From assembly GCA_964019335.1 (NCBI GenBank), contig OZ025675.1:1-64000 (forward strand): a stretch of 64,000 nucleotides of DNA, in the 5' to 3' direction. How positions within the stretch are numbered: position 1 is the stretch's first letter; every line of letters begins with the position of its first letter. Under the pieces are notes generated by a model. The model ran no database searches, had not been told where the DNA came from, and saw only the letters and a program-made list of their open reading frames with translations. This document shows, one piece after another, positions 20,601 to 31,575 of the stretch. The translations under genes were made by a program, and so were the position numbers. This DNA comes from Diplonema japonicum (taxonomy: Eukaryota > Euglenozoa > Diplonemea > Diplonemida > Diplonemidae).

Positions 20601-23600
20601 GTGTAGTGGTGTCAGGTGCTGTTGTGGAAGGAGCTGCTGAAGTGCCCGGTGCTAGCGTATCGGGTGCTGTGTTGCTTAATCTTTCAAATTGCAATACCTG
20701 GGGTGTCGGGTGCAGGAGTATCTGGTGCGGATGTGTCAGGTGCCGAAGTGTCAGGTGCTGTTGTGGAAGGAGCTGCTGAAGTGCCCGGTGCTAGCGTATC
20801 GGGAACTGTGTTGTTGGCCTAATCTTTCAAATTGCAATACCTGAGGTGTCAGGTGCAGGAGTATCTGGTGCGGATGTGTCAGGTGCAGTGGTGTCAGGTG
20901 CCGAAGTGTCAGGTGCAATGGTGTCAGGTGACGAAGTGTCAGGTGCAGTGGTGTCAGGTGTCGAAGTGTCAGGTGCTGTTGTGGAAGGAGCTGCTGAAGT
21001 GCCCGGTGCTAGCGTATCAGGAACTGTGTTGTTGGCCTAATCTTTCAAATTGCAATACCTGAGGTGTCAGGTGCAGGAGTATCTGGTACGGATGTGTCAG
21101 GTGCAGTGGTGTCAGGTGCCGAAGTGTCAGGTGCTGTTGTGGAAGGAGCTGCTGAAGTGCCCGGTGCTAGCGTATCGGGAACTGTGTTGTTGGCTTAATC
21201 TTTCAAATTGCAATACCTGAGGTGTCAGGTGCAGGAGTATCTGGTGCGGATGTGTCAGGCGCTGATGTATCAGGTGCAGTGGTGTCAGGTGCAGCCGTAT
21301 CAGGTGCGGGAGTATCAGGCGCTGGTGTGTCAGGCACGGGTGTGTCAGGTACTGGCGTATCAGGTGCAGCCGTATCAGGTGCTGGTGTGTCTGGTGCAGC
21401 CGTATCAGGTGTGGGAGTATCAGGCGCTGGTGTGTCAGGTACGGGTGTGTCAGGTGCAGCCGTATCAGGTGCTGGTGTGTCAGGTGCTGGCGTATCAGGT
21501 GCTGGTGTGTCAGGGGCCACAGTTGGCACGGCTGTCTCGGGAGCAGGTGTGTCAGGTGCTGCTGTGGTGCCTGGCATCAAAGTATCGGGAGCTGTTGTGT
21601 TTTTTTCTTTTAACAAATGTACTTTTTCTTTTACATATAACAAATGCATTTTAGCTAGTTGTATTTAACCCTGAGGGGAAGTCTTCACCCGCGCTTAACC
21701 CTCAAATATGCAAAACCTAAAGAAAGCCGGAGACCAAAACCGATTTAAACAAATGAATTGTCGAGCCTTCTGCGATCCAATTCCCCTAGCTTTAAAACTG
21801 GCGTTTAGGCGGTTGGGCACAATCGTCATTCGTGCTGCCAAGGTATAGTTATTACGAATCACTTTGGCAACAAGGCATCTACCTCTTTAAGCGCCATGAT
21901 GACTGGAACGTAAATCACACCTGAAGTATGAGGTGCAAGTGTGTCGGGAGCCTGAGTAGGAGGGGGTTGCGTGTCAGGGGCAGGGGTTGCAGGAGATTGT
22001 GTAACCGGAGCAGGAGTAGAAGGGGGTTGTGTGTCTGGAGCAGGAGTTGGAGGAGATTGCGTATCCGGGGGAAGGGTATCCGGTGCCTGCGTGTCTGGAG
22101 GAAGAGTTTGAGGGGACTCCGTGTCTGGCACTTGAGTATCCGGTGCTTGCGTGTCTGGAACGAGGGTCGGAGGAGACCCCGTATCTGGCACCTGAGTTAG
22201 AGGAGATTGCGTAGCAAGTTCTGGTGCTTGAGTAACAGGTGCTTGCGTGTTTGGAGCAGGAGTTGGAGGAGACTCTGTATCCGGTGCCTGTGTAACAGGT
22301 GCTTGTGTATCCGGAGGAGGAGTATCTGGTGCCTGCGTGTCTGGAGCAAGTGTAAGAGGTGCTGGGGTTGGTGGTGGAACTGTATTCCCAGGACTCAAGG
22401 TATCAGGCACAACTGTGTTAGGAGCTTGCGTATCGGGAGGAGTATCCGGTGCCCGCGTGTCTGGAGCAAGAGTTTGAGGGGACCCAGTGCCAGGTGCCTG
22501 AGTATCAGGTGCTTGTGTACCCGGAACAGGAGTATCGGGTGCTTGCGTGTCTGGAGCAAGAGTCTGAGGAGGCTCTGTATCCGGGGCTGGAGTATCGGGT
22601 GCCAGCGTGTCTGGAGCAAGAGTTTGAGGGGACTCTGTGTCAGGTGCCTGAGTTAGAGGAGGTTGTGTATCCGGGGCTGGAGTATCAGGTGTCTGAGTAA
22701 CAGGTGCTTGCGTGTCTGGAGCAAGTGTAAGAGGTGCTGGGGTTGGTGGTGGAACTGTATTCCCAGGACTCAAGGTATCAGGCACAACTGTGTTCGGAGC
22801 TTGCGTATCCGGAGGAGGAGTATCCGGAGCTTGTGTATCCGGAACAGGAGTATCAGGTGCCTGCGTGTCTGGAGCAAGAGTTTGAGGGGACTCTGTGTCA
22901 GGTGCCTGAGTTAGAGGAGGTTGTGTATCTGGGGCTGGAGTATCAGGTGGTTGAGTAACAGGTGCCTGCGTGTCTGGAGCAGGAGTTGGAGGAGACTGCG
23001 TATCCGGAGGAAGTGTATCAGGTGCTTGTGTATCTGGAACAGGAGTATCGGGTGCTTGCGTGTCTGGAGCAAGAGTCTGTGGAGGTTCTGTATCCGGGGC
23101 TGGAGTATCCGGTGCCTGCGTGTCTGGAGCAGGAGTTGGAGGAGACAGTGTATCCGGAGGAAAAGTATCAGGTGCTTGTGTATCCGGAACAGGAGTATCG
23201 GGTGCCAGCGTGTCTGGAGCAAGAGTCTGAAGAGGCTCTGTATCCGGGGCTGGAGTATCAGGTGCCTGCGTGTCTGGAGCAAGAGTTTGAGGGGGCTCTG
23301 TGTCAGGTGCCTGAGTTAGAGGAGGTTGTGTATCTGGGGCTGGAGTATCAGGTGGTTGAGTAACAGGTGCCTGCGTGTCTGGAGCAGGAGTTGGAGGAGA
23401 CTGCGTATCGGGAGGAGGAGTATCAGGTGCTTGTGTATCTGGAACAGGAGTATCGGGTGCCAGCGTGTCCGGAGCAAGAGTTTGAGGGGACTCTGTGCCA
23501 GGTGCCTGAGTATTCGGTGCTTGTGTATCTGGAACAGGAGTATCGGGTGCCTGCGTGTCTGGAGCAAGAGTTTGAGGGGACTCTGTGTCAGGTGCCTGAG

Positions 23601-26600
23601 TTAGAGGAGGTTGTGTATCTGGGGCTGGAGTATCAGGTGGTTGAGTAACAGGTGCCTGCGTGTCTGGAGCAGGAGTTGGAGGAGACTGCGTATCCGGAGG
23701 AGGAGTATCAGGTGCTTGTGTATCTGGAACAGGAGTATCGGGTGCTTGCGTGTCTGGAGCAAGAGTCTGTGGAGGTTCTGTATCCGGGGCTGGAGTATCA
23801 GGTGCCTGCGTGTCTGGAGCAAGAGTTTGAGGGGACTCCGTGTCAGGTGCCTGAGTTAGAGGAGGTTGTGTATCCGGGGCTGGAGTTTCTGGTGCTTGAG
23901 TATCAGGTGCCTGCGTGTCTGGAGCAAGAGTTGGAGGAGACTGCGTATCCGGAGGAGGAGTATCAGGTGCTTGTGTGTCTGGAACAGGTGTCAGAGGGGA
24001 CTGTGTATCCGGAGATAACGTGTTTGGCACTGTTTTTGTTTTTCGTTCTTAGTTACCTCACCAAACCAAACAGCAAACATTGGAATTAAAATGAAAGCTA
24101 AAATAGGTGGGTCAGTTATTCTTTTTCTCTCATCTCCACTACAGATTAGGGTTTTCCATCTACGCAGGTGCTTTGGTCTCTCTTATCGCCTACCCCGCCG
24201 ATCCTCAGGAAGTGGCCTATTCCCACGTCACAAAGAGCTGGCCACGGGCTTTCCAGTTGTCAATAGCCTTTGTCCTGTGCAAATGGTCAGCAGAGACGAG
24301 CTTGCGCACAATGGCCTTTGATACTTGGTTGACCTTTGCCCTTCATATACATTATGTCGAGACAGTACTCCGTGCACTTGTTTAATTAAAATACCAAAAA
24401 GCATGGGGAAAAGCATTTAGAACTTGGTAAGACTAGAGACAAGGTACAGGCCATGATTCATATTAATAAAGTAGAAAAGCCGAACATACCTAGCGTGTCT
24501 GGTGCTGTCGTGTCAGGTGCTGTCGTATCAGGTGCAGTAGTGTCAGGTGCAAGTGTGTCAGGTGCAGTAGTGTCAGGCGCAGTAGTGTCAGGTGCTGTCG
24601 TATCAGGTGCAAGTGTGTCAGGTGCAGTAGTGTCAGGTGCAGTAGTGTCAGGTGCTGTAGTGTCAGGTGCAGTAGTGTCAGGTGCAGTAGTGTCAGGTGC
24701 AGTCGTGTCAGGTGCAGTAGTGTCAGGCGCAGTAGTGTCAGGTGCTGTCGTATCAGGTGCAAGTGTGTCAGGTGCAGTCGTTTCAGGTGCAGTAGTGTCA
24801 GGTGCAGTAGTGTCAGGTGCTGTAGTGTCAGGTGCTGTTGTATCAGGTGCAGTCGTGTCAGGTGCTGTCGTATCAGGTGCGGGTGTGTCAGGTGCTGTCG
24901 TATCAGGTGCAGTAGTGTCGGGTGCAGTCGTATCAGGTGCGGGTGTGTCAGGTGCAGTAGTGTCAGGTGCAGTCGTGTCAGGTGCTGTCGTATCAGGTGC
25001 AGTAGTGTCAGGTGCAGTAGTGTCAGGTGCTGTCGTATCAGGTGCAGTAGTGTCAGGTGCTGTTGTATCAGGTGCAGTCGTGTCAGGTGCAGTAGTGTCA
25101 GGTGCTGTCGTATCAGGTGCGGGTGTGTCAGGTGCTGTCGTATCAGGTGCAGTCGTATCAGGTGCGGGTGTGTCAGGTGCAGTAGTGTCAGGTGCTGTTG
25201 TATCAGGTGCAGTCGTGTCAGGTGCTGTCGTATCAGGTGCAAGTGTGTCAGGTGCAGTCGTTTCAGGTGCAGTAGTGTCAGGTGCAGTAGTGTCAGGTGC
25301 TGTAGTGTCAGGTGCTGTTGTATCAGGTGCAGTCGTGTCAGGTGCTGTCGTATCAGGTGCGGGTGTGTCAGGTGCTGTCGTATCAGGTGCAGTAGTGTCG
25401 GGTGCAGTCGTATCAGGTGCGGGTGTGTCAGGTGCAGTAGTGTCAGGTGCAGTCGTGTCAGGTGCTGTCGTATCAGGTGCAGTAGTGTCAGGTGCAGTAG
25501 TGTCAGGTGCTGTCGTATCAGGTGCAGTAGTGTCAGGTGCTGTTGTATCAGGTGCAGTCGTGTCAGGTGCAGTAGTGTCAGGTGCTGTCGTATCAGGTGC
25601 GGGTGTGTCAGGTGCTGTCGTATCAGGTGCAGTCGTATCAGGTGCGGGTGTGTCAGGTGCAGTAGTGTCAGGTGCTGTTGTATCAGGTGCAGTCGTGTCA
25701 GGTGCTGTCGTATCAGGTGCAAGTGTGTCAGGTGCTGTCGTGTCAGGTGCAGGTGTGTCAGGTGCAGTCGTGTCAGGTGCGGGTGTGTCAGGTGCTGTCG
25801 TATCAGGTGCAGTCGTGTCAGGTGCGAGTGTGTCAGGTGCAGGTGTATCGGGTGCAGAGGTATCAGGGGCAGTCGTTGAGGCTGCGCCACAAGTTGTGAA
25901 CGAGCCACTTAAAAGTATGTACTGACCATATGAAGTGGGACGATAACACACCTTGTACGTTGTAGCACCTGCTAAAGAGGATAAAGTACCCGAACTCCAC
26001 TCTGTAGCAGTCCCGACCACCAGAAGTGACCCCACTGAAGTAGAGCAAGCACTAAGCCCAGAGCACTGTGTTTCAGCGTTGGTGCAATCTGTTGCAGAAG
26101 AGGGGACGATAGCCACACGGTCCGTAGTCGCAAGGGTGTCCGAACCGGGATAGAAGTGAAAGACAGGGGCATCGGTGCCAGGACGGGGGCACGAAGGATT
26201 TACATCAAAAGCAGGGTCACGCCTCTCGCAAGGAAGGAGGATAGAGTCAACAAAGCAACCGGTAGAAGTACCCAGGGTGGACAGTGTGACGGAACCAATA
26301 CTGCCAAAGCCAGATGGAATGGCAGCGGTGATGCCCGTTGCAGTGTTGTCGATGCTGACAGACAGTGTGTTGGCAGACCAGTCGAGAGCAAGTTCCACGT
26401 GGTGCCAGGTATCTGTTGACACAGAACCGAAGAACTGGATCGCAGTGTCATCTGTACGCACAACAAATGAAGTCCCGATAGCGATCCAGAATTCGATGGT
26501 TTTGCCATCGCCTACCAGTGTCATTTTAAGCTGCGAATTCTCGGAACCGACCCTGCCGTAATAACTGCATGACGTCGGTTTGATACCGCCTGCTGGGATG

Positions 26601-28864
26601 CTGTAGATGAACCCGTACATGGTCCATGTGAAGGACCCAGCGCCCTCCCTTTTAGTGGCCGTAGTGACTTCGAAGACAGTCGAGCTTACATCAGAAGTGC
26701 TGTCAAATGGTACATCGAGACCGGAGGTACACTCGCCAGGGATGGAAAATGATGTCTCTTCTGGGGAGTACGACGGAGTGAGGCCACTCGTGAACATGCT
26801 CCCAGTGAAGGTCATGCTGACGGTTTCCGAGCCAAGGATGCTGAAGGTTGGTGCAGGGTTGAGAGGGCCAATGGTAAGCACGGCACCTGAGATTGTCATC
26901 TTCGAAGTGTCCAGCATCGTCGATTCCAGCGCATTCCAACCAGTCGTAGAAGGGAAATCTGCAACCATGATATCAAGAATCGCCTGCTTGTTAGCCGTAG
27001 TGTCAACCCACTCATCGTAATCGCCCACTAACGTGAGGGTCAGTGTTGCACCACCAGCACGAAGAGTGTCCTGAGTGATGCCCTCCACCAATGGACCAGA
27101 GGGCACCACATAGCTCGTGCACCACAAATGGAACTCGTCGTAATAACCAGTCTTAAAGAAGACGGCGTAGTTCAACCCAGTGGGGCACGTTGATCGAAAG
27201 GCGATTCCTGTCGCCTCTTGCTTTCCGTCAACAAGCAAGTCTAACGTCTGTGCTGCCCAGTCGACACGCAGGTCAAAGAAGTAGTACTGCTTTAAGTTGC
27301 TTGACGTGCCGATTCCATTGAAATTCACGTGCCACGCCCCGTTGTTGATCCCTACAATGAAACAGGTGTTTCCTGAGGTAGTGTCGTAGAAGTATATGTT
27401 GGGCGAAGATGTTGGGTCATCGAACCGTGACATGTACCACGTGATACGCTTCGTCATGCTCTTGTCTAGAAGCGTGAGCTGCCCCTGACCAGCAGCAGAT
27501 GCGTCAGCGGTGTCGCCTACTCTGAGCGACGCGCCGCCCTTCGCAGAAAACGACACGTCTATAGCAGCGGAGTTCAAGGCGTTCACGGATCCAGTATCCT
27601 CATCGAAAGAGAATAAGTAATTCTGGGGGCAATTCGCAAAGCCAAGACACTCAAGCCCTCCGTACGCCCCGTTGCAGGTGCATGGAGCAAGCGGATTGGT
27701 GACGCATGTCCCTCGCCCCGAGCAGACCTTTGGGTCGTTGGAGGCCACGCCAAAGCAGACAGCGGTTGACGATGCGACAGTGACGTCGATAGAGCACGTC
27801 ACGCTGGTACCGTCGCTGCCCGTAAAGGTAGTGCCAATGGTGTAGTCATTGCCAGCCTCGCTAGCAGTCGGGGTGAACGTTGCTTGTGCATTCCCAACCT
27901 GTCCAATGTTGGTACCCGAAGCCTTTGAGTACGACATAGTGGCAACCGGGGCTGTGGTCACAGCGTAAGTCACTGTAACTGTCTTCCCCGACGCGAAGAT
28001 TGAGTTGAATTCCGTGAGGTATCCTACCGAGTGGGGGATGACATGCCGTGTGGTCGACGTGCGGGATGACCTGCAGATAGGCGCATCGTAGTTATCAGAG
28101 CAGGTGTTGTACATGAAGTGTACAGTGTCGATGTCGCCGTCGGAGAGGCCGGTTCGCTGCCCGATAGGGACAGGGGACACAATGGTGGGAAGATTGCCAA
28201 TCGCAAAACCGTTGGCCCCATAGTGCATGATGCTTCCATAGTCATACGACCCGATATCCCTACCGTTGGCTCCGATCTTGTCGAAGTTGTGTTCCATCCC
28301 CATCTCGATCTGCGTCGTGTCGACGTACACGAAGCTGTCTCGGTCATTCCGCGCCTGCTCGTGCGACAGACCGACACTGTGCCCGATCTCATGGATCACT
28401 GCACCCAGCCCGCAGAACTGTTGTAAGTTAATCTGGTTGATACCAGAAAAGCTCTTGCCTACTGGTGAGTTGCATGCACTAACATCGGAAATGAAGTACA
28501 GGTAAGGTATTGCGCAGCTTGCCTTCGTTGTGCACCTTGTGAACCGAAGGCACGTGTGTGTTTCCCAGTGTGCAATTGCTGCCGCTATCCTGCTATCGTC
28601 GGCAGTCAAGAAATACGGCGCCGGGTTCCCTGCGTTCGACTCACTCGTCTCGATGAAGTAGTTGAGCTTGCCTTGCGGCCACAGGAACGAGGTGCTTGTA
28701 AACCACGTCGCCCCTAGCGTCTGCACCGTCCGTGCGCCCTCGTCATACACCTCTTGAATGTCACTGTGCACTATCCGGTACTTATAGTGCATCCCCTCAG
28801 TCAGGTCCTGCCCGGTAACCGCTGACAAGCATACTAGCAGCCCAACTGCTGCTGACACCCTCAT
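17660..28864 (-). CDS. Giant membrane-anchored astacin metalloprotease with TAPDT stalk, nine exons
   Basis: Reconstructed exons (minus): 28864-24490, 24029-21921, 21591-21217, 21181-21059, 21023-20841, 20805-20698, 20666-20382, 20298-19777, 17832-17660; about 2,750 residues. All internal exons are phase 1-1 and multiples of three, and the repeat register is kept across each join. Residues 1-19 are a signal peptide. Zinc motif HEIGHSVGLSHEQ (about 155-167) and Met-turn SIMHYG (about 210) define an astacin (M12A) catalytic domain. An EGF-like Cys cluster (about 365-405) and LamG/concanavalin-like regions follow to about 980. Then come roughly 1,700 residues of APDT/TAPDT repeats, a likely O-glycosylated stalk. 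The last exon encodes WVIILVGVIFVGLIVVFLL and a tail ending VEWKEVVV, like the PAN protein at 33.8 kb (WVEVVV). The last donor would be GC (CCAG/GCATGC), the weakest join. If it is wrong, the protein ends at 19754 without an anchor. Confidence 0.8.
17866..19151 (-). mobile_element. piggyBac-like element, copy 2, both ends present
   Basis: TTAA (17862-17865), CCATCTACCAACG (17866-17878), 1.26 kb of interior, CGTTGGTAGATGG (19139-19151), TTAA (19152-19155). That is a perfect 13-bp terminal inverted repeat between TTAA targets, the hallmark of piggyBac. The transposase is on the minus strand and broken: LTILGNLCFHSETNKR (about 18490-18440) and WHDIKPVRFLSTLDV (about 18310-18270) are seen, with frameshifts and without region 2070-2440 of copy 1. 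It cannot encode a working enzyme. Confidence 0.9.
19160..19490 (-). pseudogene. Cys-rich coding relic inside a family-A repeat
   Basis: On the minus strand 19405-19230 reads DCAAGCDREHKTGFRCPRCG and, after a frame change, CLKQVHKKDG. This resembles the C-terminal Cys-rich domain of piggyBac transposases. It sits between the two halves of a family-A repeat: GAGTCGGCTGATTGTTTGTG at 19180-19199, and TGTTTGTGCAAGCCG to CTACTCTTTTTT near 19411-19476. Either a transposon remnant inserted into the repeat, or the repeat is a deletion derivative of a larger element. The assignment is tentative. Confidence 0.35.
20299..20381 (-). other. 83-bp intron in the astacin stalk
   Basis: Donor GTAG/GTATGT at 20381, acceptor ACAAACCACAG ending at 20299. 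Phase 1; removal restores the APDT register. It contains in-frame stops. Confidence 0.75.
20667..20697 (-). other. 31-bp mini-intron in the astacin stalk
   Basis: It starts GTATTGCAATTTGAAAG and ends AAGCAACACAG. Removing it joins APDTP to APDTL in frame, whereas reading through meets stop codons. It is a diverged, 4-bp-shorter copy of the three 35-bp introns upstream. Confidence 0.8.
20806..20840 (-). other. 35-bp mini-intron in the astacin stalk
   Basis: GTATTGCAATTTGAAAG to CAACAACACAG, phase 1. The join gives APDTS then VPDTLAPGTS. Confidence 0.82.
21024..21058 (-). other. 35-bp mini-intron in the astacin stalk
   Basis: Near-identical copy of the intron at 20806-20840, with the same phase and flanking codons. 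Confidence 0.82.
21182..21216 (-). other. 35-bp mini-intron in the astacin stalk
   Basis: Third near-identical copy (AGCC instead of GGCC inside). Same phase and flanks. Confidence 0.82.
21592..21920 (-). other. 329-bp intron in the astacin stalk
   Basis: Donor TCAG/GTGTGA at 21920. The acceptor is A-rich and ends CACAACAG at 21592. The phase-1 join reads HTS then APDTLMPG. Confidence 0.7.
24030..24489 (-). other. 460-bp first intron of the astacin gene
   Basis: Donor CTAG/GTATGT at 24489, acceptor AAACAAAAACAG ending at 24030. The phase-1 join reads APDTL then VPNTLSPDTQ. No gene is recognisable inside. Confidence 0.75.
24735..25735 (-). repeat. Perfect 480-bp tandem duplication inside the TAPDT stalk
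   Basis: 24735-25255 is identical to 25215-25735 (521 bp, period 480 = 32 repeat units of 15 bp), including rare variants such as the GTGTCG unit. It is a very recent coding expansion, or an assembly duplication. Confidence 0.85.
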
Positions 28865-28886
28865 CTTCCTCCGCTGTTGAAAGATG

Positions 28887-28915
28887 CTGAATAAACAAAA
28901 AAGAGGAAAATGAAA
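28887..28915 (-). promoter_or_regulatory. Probable trans-splice acceptor of the astacin gene
   Basis: Minus-strand TTTTTTGTTTATTCAG with AG at 28888-28887, 22 bases before ATG 28864. Confidence 0.65.
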
Positions 28916-29534
28916 GAGGCTCAGTTCTTGTGTTCACGTAATGAAAGAAAACTTGAAAATTATCAGGATAGGGGGGTGCTCGCTTCAAGAAAAAAAAGCC
29001 CTCAGGTGGATAGGGGTGCAACAAAAGATAAAGAAGAAGAAGAACCTTTAACCGTGCCAAAATGCAAATTAGATAATTTAACAAACTTCCTATAAACCAT
29101 GTCGGCTAAAGTTTGTGCGTGCCACCAGCATATGAGCTGTGCAGGCTCCGTGGTGGCTCCTCTAAAAACGGTGGCGTGTAAAAAAAAAGTGAGAGACATA
29201 AAAAAAAGGGGTGCACAGCGTTTCTCCCAGGTGGCGTGTAGCCAACGACTTTCTTTATGGACAACACACCTCGGTGTGGCAGCGTTACTGAAGGGCCCTG
29301 AGGCGCTAACCCTTTAGCAGCAACTATGACATTAAAAGGGTCTCATGATCACGACTACTGCTGGGAGTGCAATGGCCGGCCAACACCTGCATAAACTGCC
29401 CCCTTTAGTAGGACAGAGGGGGGTAAGAAACAAACGAAAAAGAAAAACTCACAATAATCTGAGTGAATGTCGAAAAATGGGAACCTTTCACCACATGTGA
29501 GAAGAGAGATCTAACAATCTTCTTCCTACCACCA
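28916..29534. other. Intergenic, no gene seen
   Basis: No recognisable protein; short frames only. It contains the 3' flank of the ubiquitin-like/ankyrin gene. Confidence 0.55.
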
Positions 29535-30329
29535 TCACAGTCGCAGTCGGGAAAGTGCTTCATCAAGAACTTCCACACAAACGCTGTGCCCGGACCTCGT
29601 AGCCGAGCAAACGGCCTTGCTGATCTCATCTTCCGAATGTCGATGAGATAAGAGCAGACGGAGACACTCCACATGCCCGTTCCTCGCTGCACAACATAGA
29701 GGTGAACCATGTTTCGTATCAATGAAGTTACGCTGCTCAGAATCTTCGTCGAAACCGGGGTTAAGGAGGGAGAGGAGATGCGACACGCACTGTGTATTCC
29801 CTTTTCGGCAGGCGTGAAATAAAGCAAAGGAGACATCAAGACTGCTCAGGAAGTTCTCAGATAGGTATCGCATACAACTATCGAAGCCGAGCATCGAAGC
29901 GTAACAGAAAACAGAGCTTAGTACTGGCATGTTGTCGCACTTCCCCACGCACCTCATGTCTACAAGTGCAGTGTAGTACTTACGATCATGGCGGAGTGCG
30001 CAGTCTCGGTGATTTTCCTTCGCGCAGTGTTGCATGTCCCACAGCACGTTTGTCTCGTCCTTCCCTGCGTACCCAGCGTCCTCTAGCCGCATCAGAGCTT
30101 TCTCCTTCTCAGCCACAACCACAACAATCCCAGACTGGTCTTGCAATGGGTAATCCCACACTGCCTTCCCTTCCTCCATTGCTTCTCCTTCAAACTCTAA
30201 CATGAAGTTACTACTAACAAGCCCGCCCTCCTTCGCCACCAGACCTTTCAGCATATCCACACTGGCACTGCCTTCTAGCTCTACCGTCAGTGTCTGACCA
30301 AGTGCCGACACTTGCAATGTTAACGCCAT
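29535..30329 (-). CDS. Ubiquitin-like plus ankyrin-repeat protein
   Basis: A 264-residue protein from ATG 30329. Residues 1-75 have a ubiquitin-like pattern: MALTLQVSALGQTLTVELEG, then SVDMLKGLVAKEGG, then FEGEAMEEGKAVWDYPLQDQ. It lacks the C-terminal Gly-Gly, so it would act as a binding domain and not be conjugated. Residues about 130-260 are ankyrin-type helices (FALFHACRKGNTQCVSHLLS, SPLCCAARNGHVECLRLLL, SAVCSATRSGHSVCVEVL analogues). A larger protein with the same two-part design lies at 55297-56553, so this is a family. The function is unknown; an adaptor role in ubiquitin signalling is plausible. Intronless. Confidence 0.75.
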   Translation of the reverse strand: MALTLQVSALGQTLTVELEGSASVDMLKGLVAKEGGLVSSNFMLEFEGEAMEEGKAVWDYPLQDQSGIVVVVAEKEKALMRLEDAGYAGKDETNVLWDMQHCAKENHRDCALRHDRKYYTALVDMRCVGKCDNMPVLSSVFCYASMLGFDSCMRYLSENFLSSLDVSFALFHACRKGNTQCVSHLLSLLNPGFDEDSEQRNFIDTKHGSPLCCAARNGHVECLRLLLSHRHSEDEISKAVCSATRSGHSVCVEVLDEALSRLRL

Positions 30330-31575
30330 GGCTTGGGTATGTTCTTTCAGAAGCCTCAGAAAGATATGTGAACAGGTTTGTGTTCCGATACCTGTAGATC
30401 ATTGCATCCAAAACACGAGCTAAAAGAGAGTCAAACAGAGAAGATTAATAAGCACAGCTGGCAACAGGTGCTGAAAGAAAGGGGTGGACACCACGAACGC
30501 GGTGCCAAGATCGTTTTGAGGGAACACGCGTTCTTCCAAGAAACACGTGAAAACCGTACTGCACGGCTGCACGGCTGAGGGGTATCTTCTGCTGTACCGT
30601 AACAAAGGTCCTCATCTTGGACATCACTTGTTGTCTCCCTGCACTTAAATCAAGATCTGTGCAACCACTAACGAAACAGTAAGTACCATAGCAAACACCA
30701 CCTGCATCCATGCTGTGCAGGCAAGCCGAATCTATCACAGATCGTTAAGATATTTTACTACCACTTACCGTGAAGACCCCATTTGCATGTCACCTTTTCA
30801 CAAGCGTTGGACGTCAACACCCACATGACCAGTGACCAGTGCTCTGCATGGTTTGTTGTATCCCTTGATATGGACTGGGTAGAGAAAAAGAATATATATA
30901 AAGGAAAGACGGAACTTAACACTTAAATGGCTTGCGCTGCTTGCGGCTTGTCCTGCTTCCAGCTTTGGGTAAGTTTCTCTTGTGGCACCTGTGTGAGGTA
31001 CCGTGGCTGATGGGGCCGTAATCAAGACCTTATAAGTCCTGTAAAAGAAAAAATGAAACAACAAAAAGTGTTTTCTTCCGTGAGGCTCCACAGCGGATGT
31101 GTCCGAATCATAAAGAAAACCTCTTCGGTGGCCTGTGGCAGGAGCTTGTGTTCGCCAGCTACCCCGAGAAGAAATCAGTATTCCTTTAACTGCAGAACGG
31201 ACGGTTTTTGCGTTCGGGGCTTGTCATTCGTTTGACATTTGTCCGTTAGCATCTGCAGAACTTCATTCAAACACTGGAAAAGAGGAAAAGATGGCAAAGA
31301 GGATATTCATAAAGTATAAGGGCCACATCGTCCATGTTGAGGATGCACAAATGAGATAAGGGGAAGGGAATGACAAGAAACATTATAAGTGTATCTTCAC
31401 ACTTCTGAGCGATTGCCTCGCCTCGGGACTCGAAATTCTCCAGAGACGAGCCACCGCAAGGCAAGGTTAAATGTCCTAAAAAGACCTCTTCCAAATGATT
31501 GTTCAACAAAAAAGTGGACGAGAAATGAAAACGTGCTGGGAAAACTTAAAAAAGATGCTGCTAACGAAAAACGCA
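30330..31575. other. Intergenic, no confident gene
   Basis: Several short open frames on minus (for example about 30445-30738 and 30798-31091) have no recognisable domain. A good T-tract/AG (CATTTTTTCTTTTACAG) occurs near 31040 on minus, so an unrecognised short transcript cannot be excluded. Confidence 0.45.

Noticed and set aside
21859-24030. A separate 723-residue Pro/Thr-rich gene
   Set aside because: Its apparent start lies at an intron acceptor (AAAAACAG), it has no signal peptide, and its end is a splice donor. It fits as exon 2 of the astacin gene.
24735-25735. CRISPR-like array (regular short repeats)
   Set aside because: The units are contiguous 15-bp codon repeats without spacers, in a eukaryotic coding sequence.
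24453-25925. 490-codon plus-strand frame (VVSGAVVSGA repeats) over the astacin stalk
   Set aside because: It is the antisense of a 15-bp coding repeat, which stays open in several frames. The minus strand carries the protease domain, splice sites and codon-level repeat variation.
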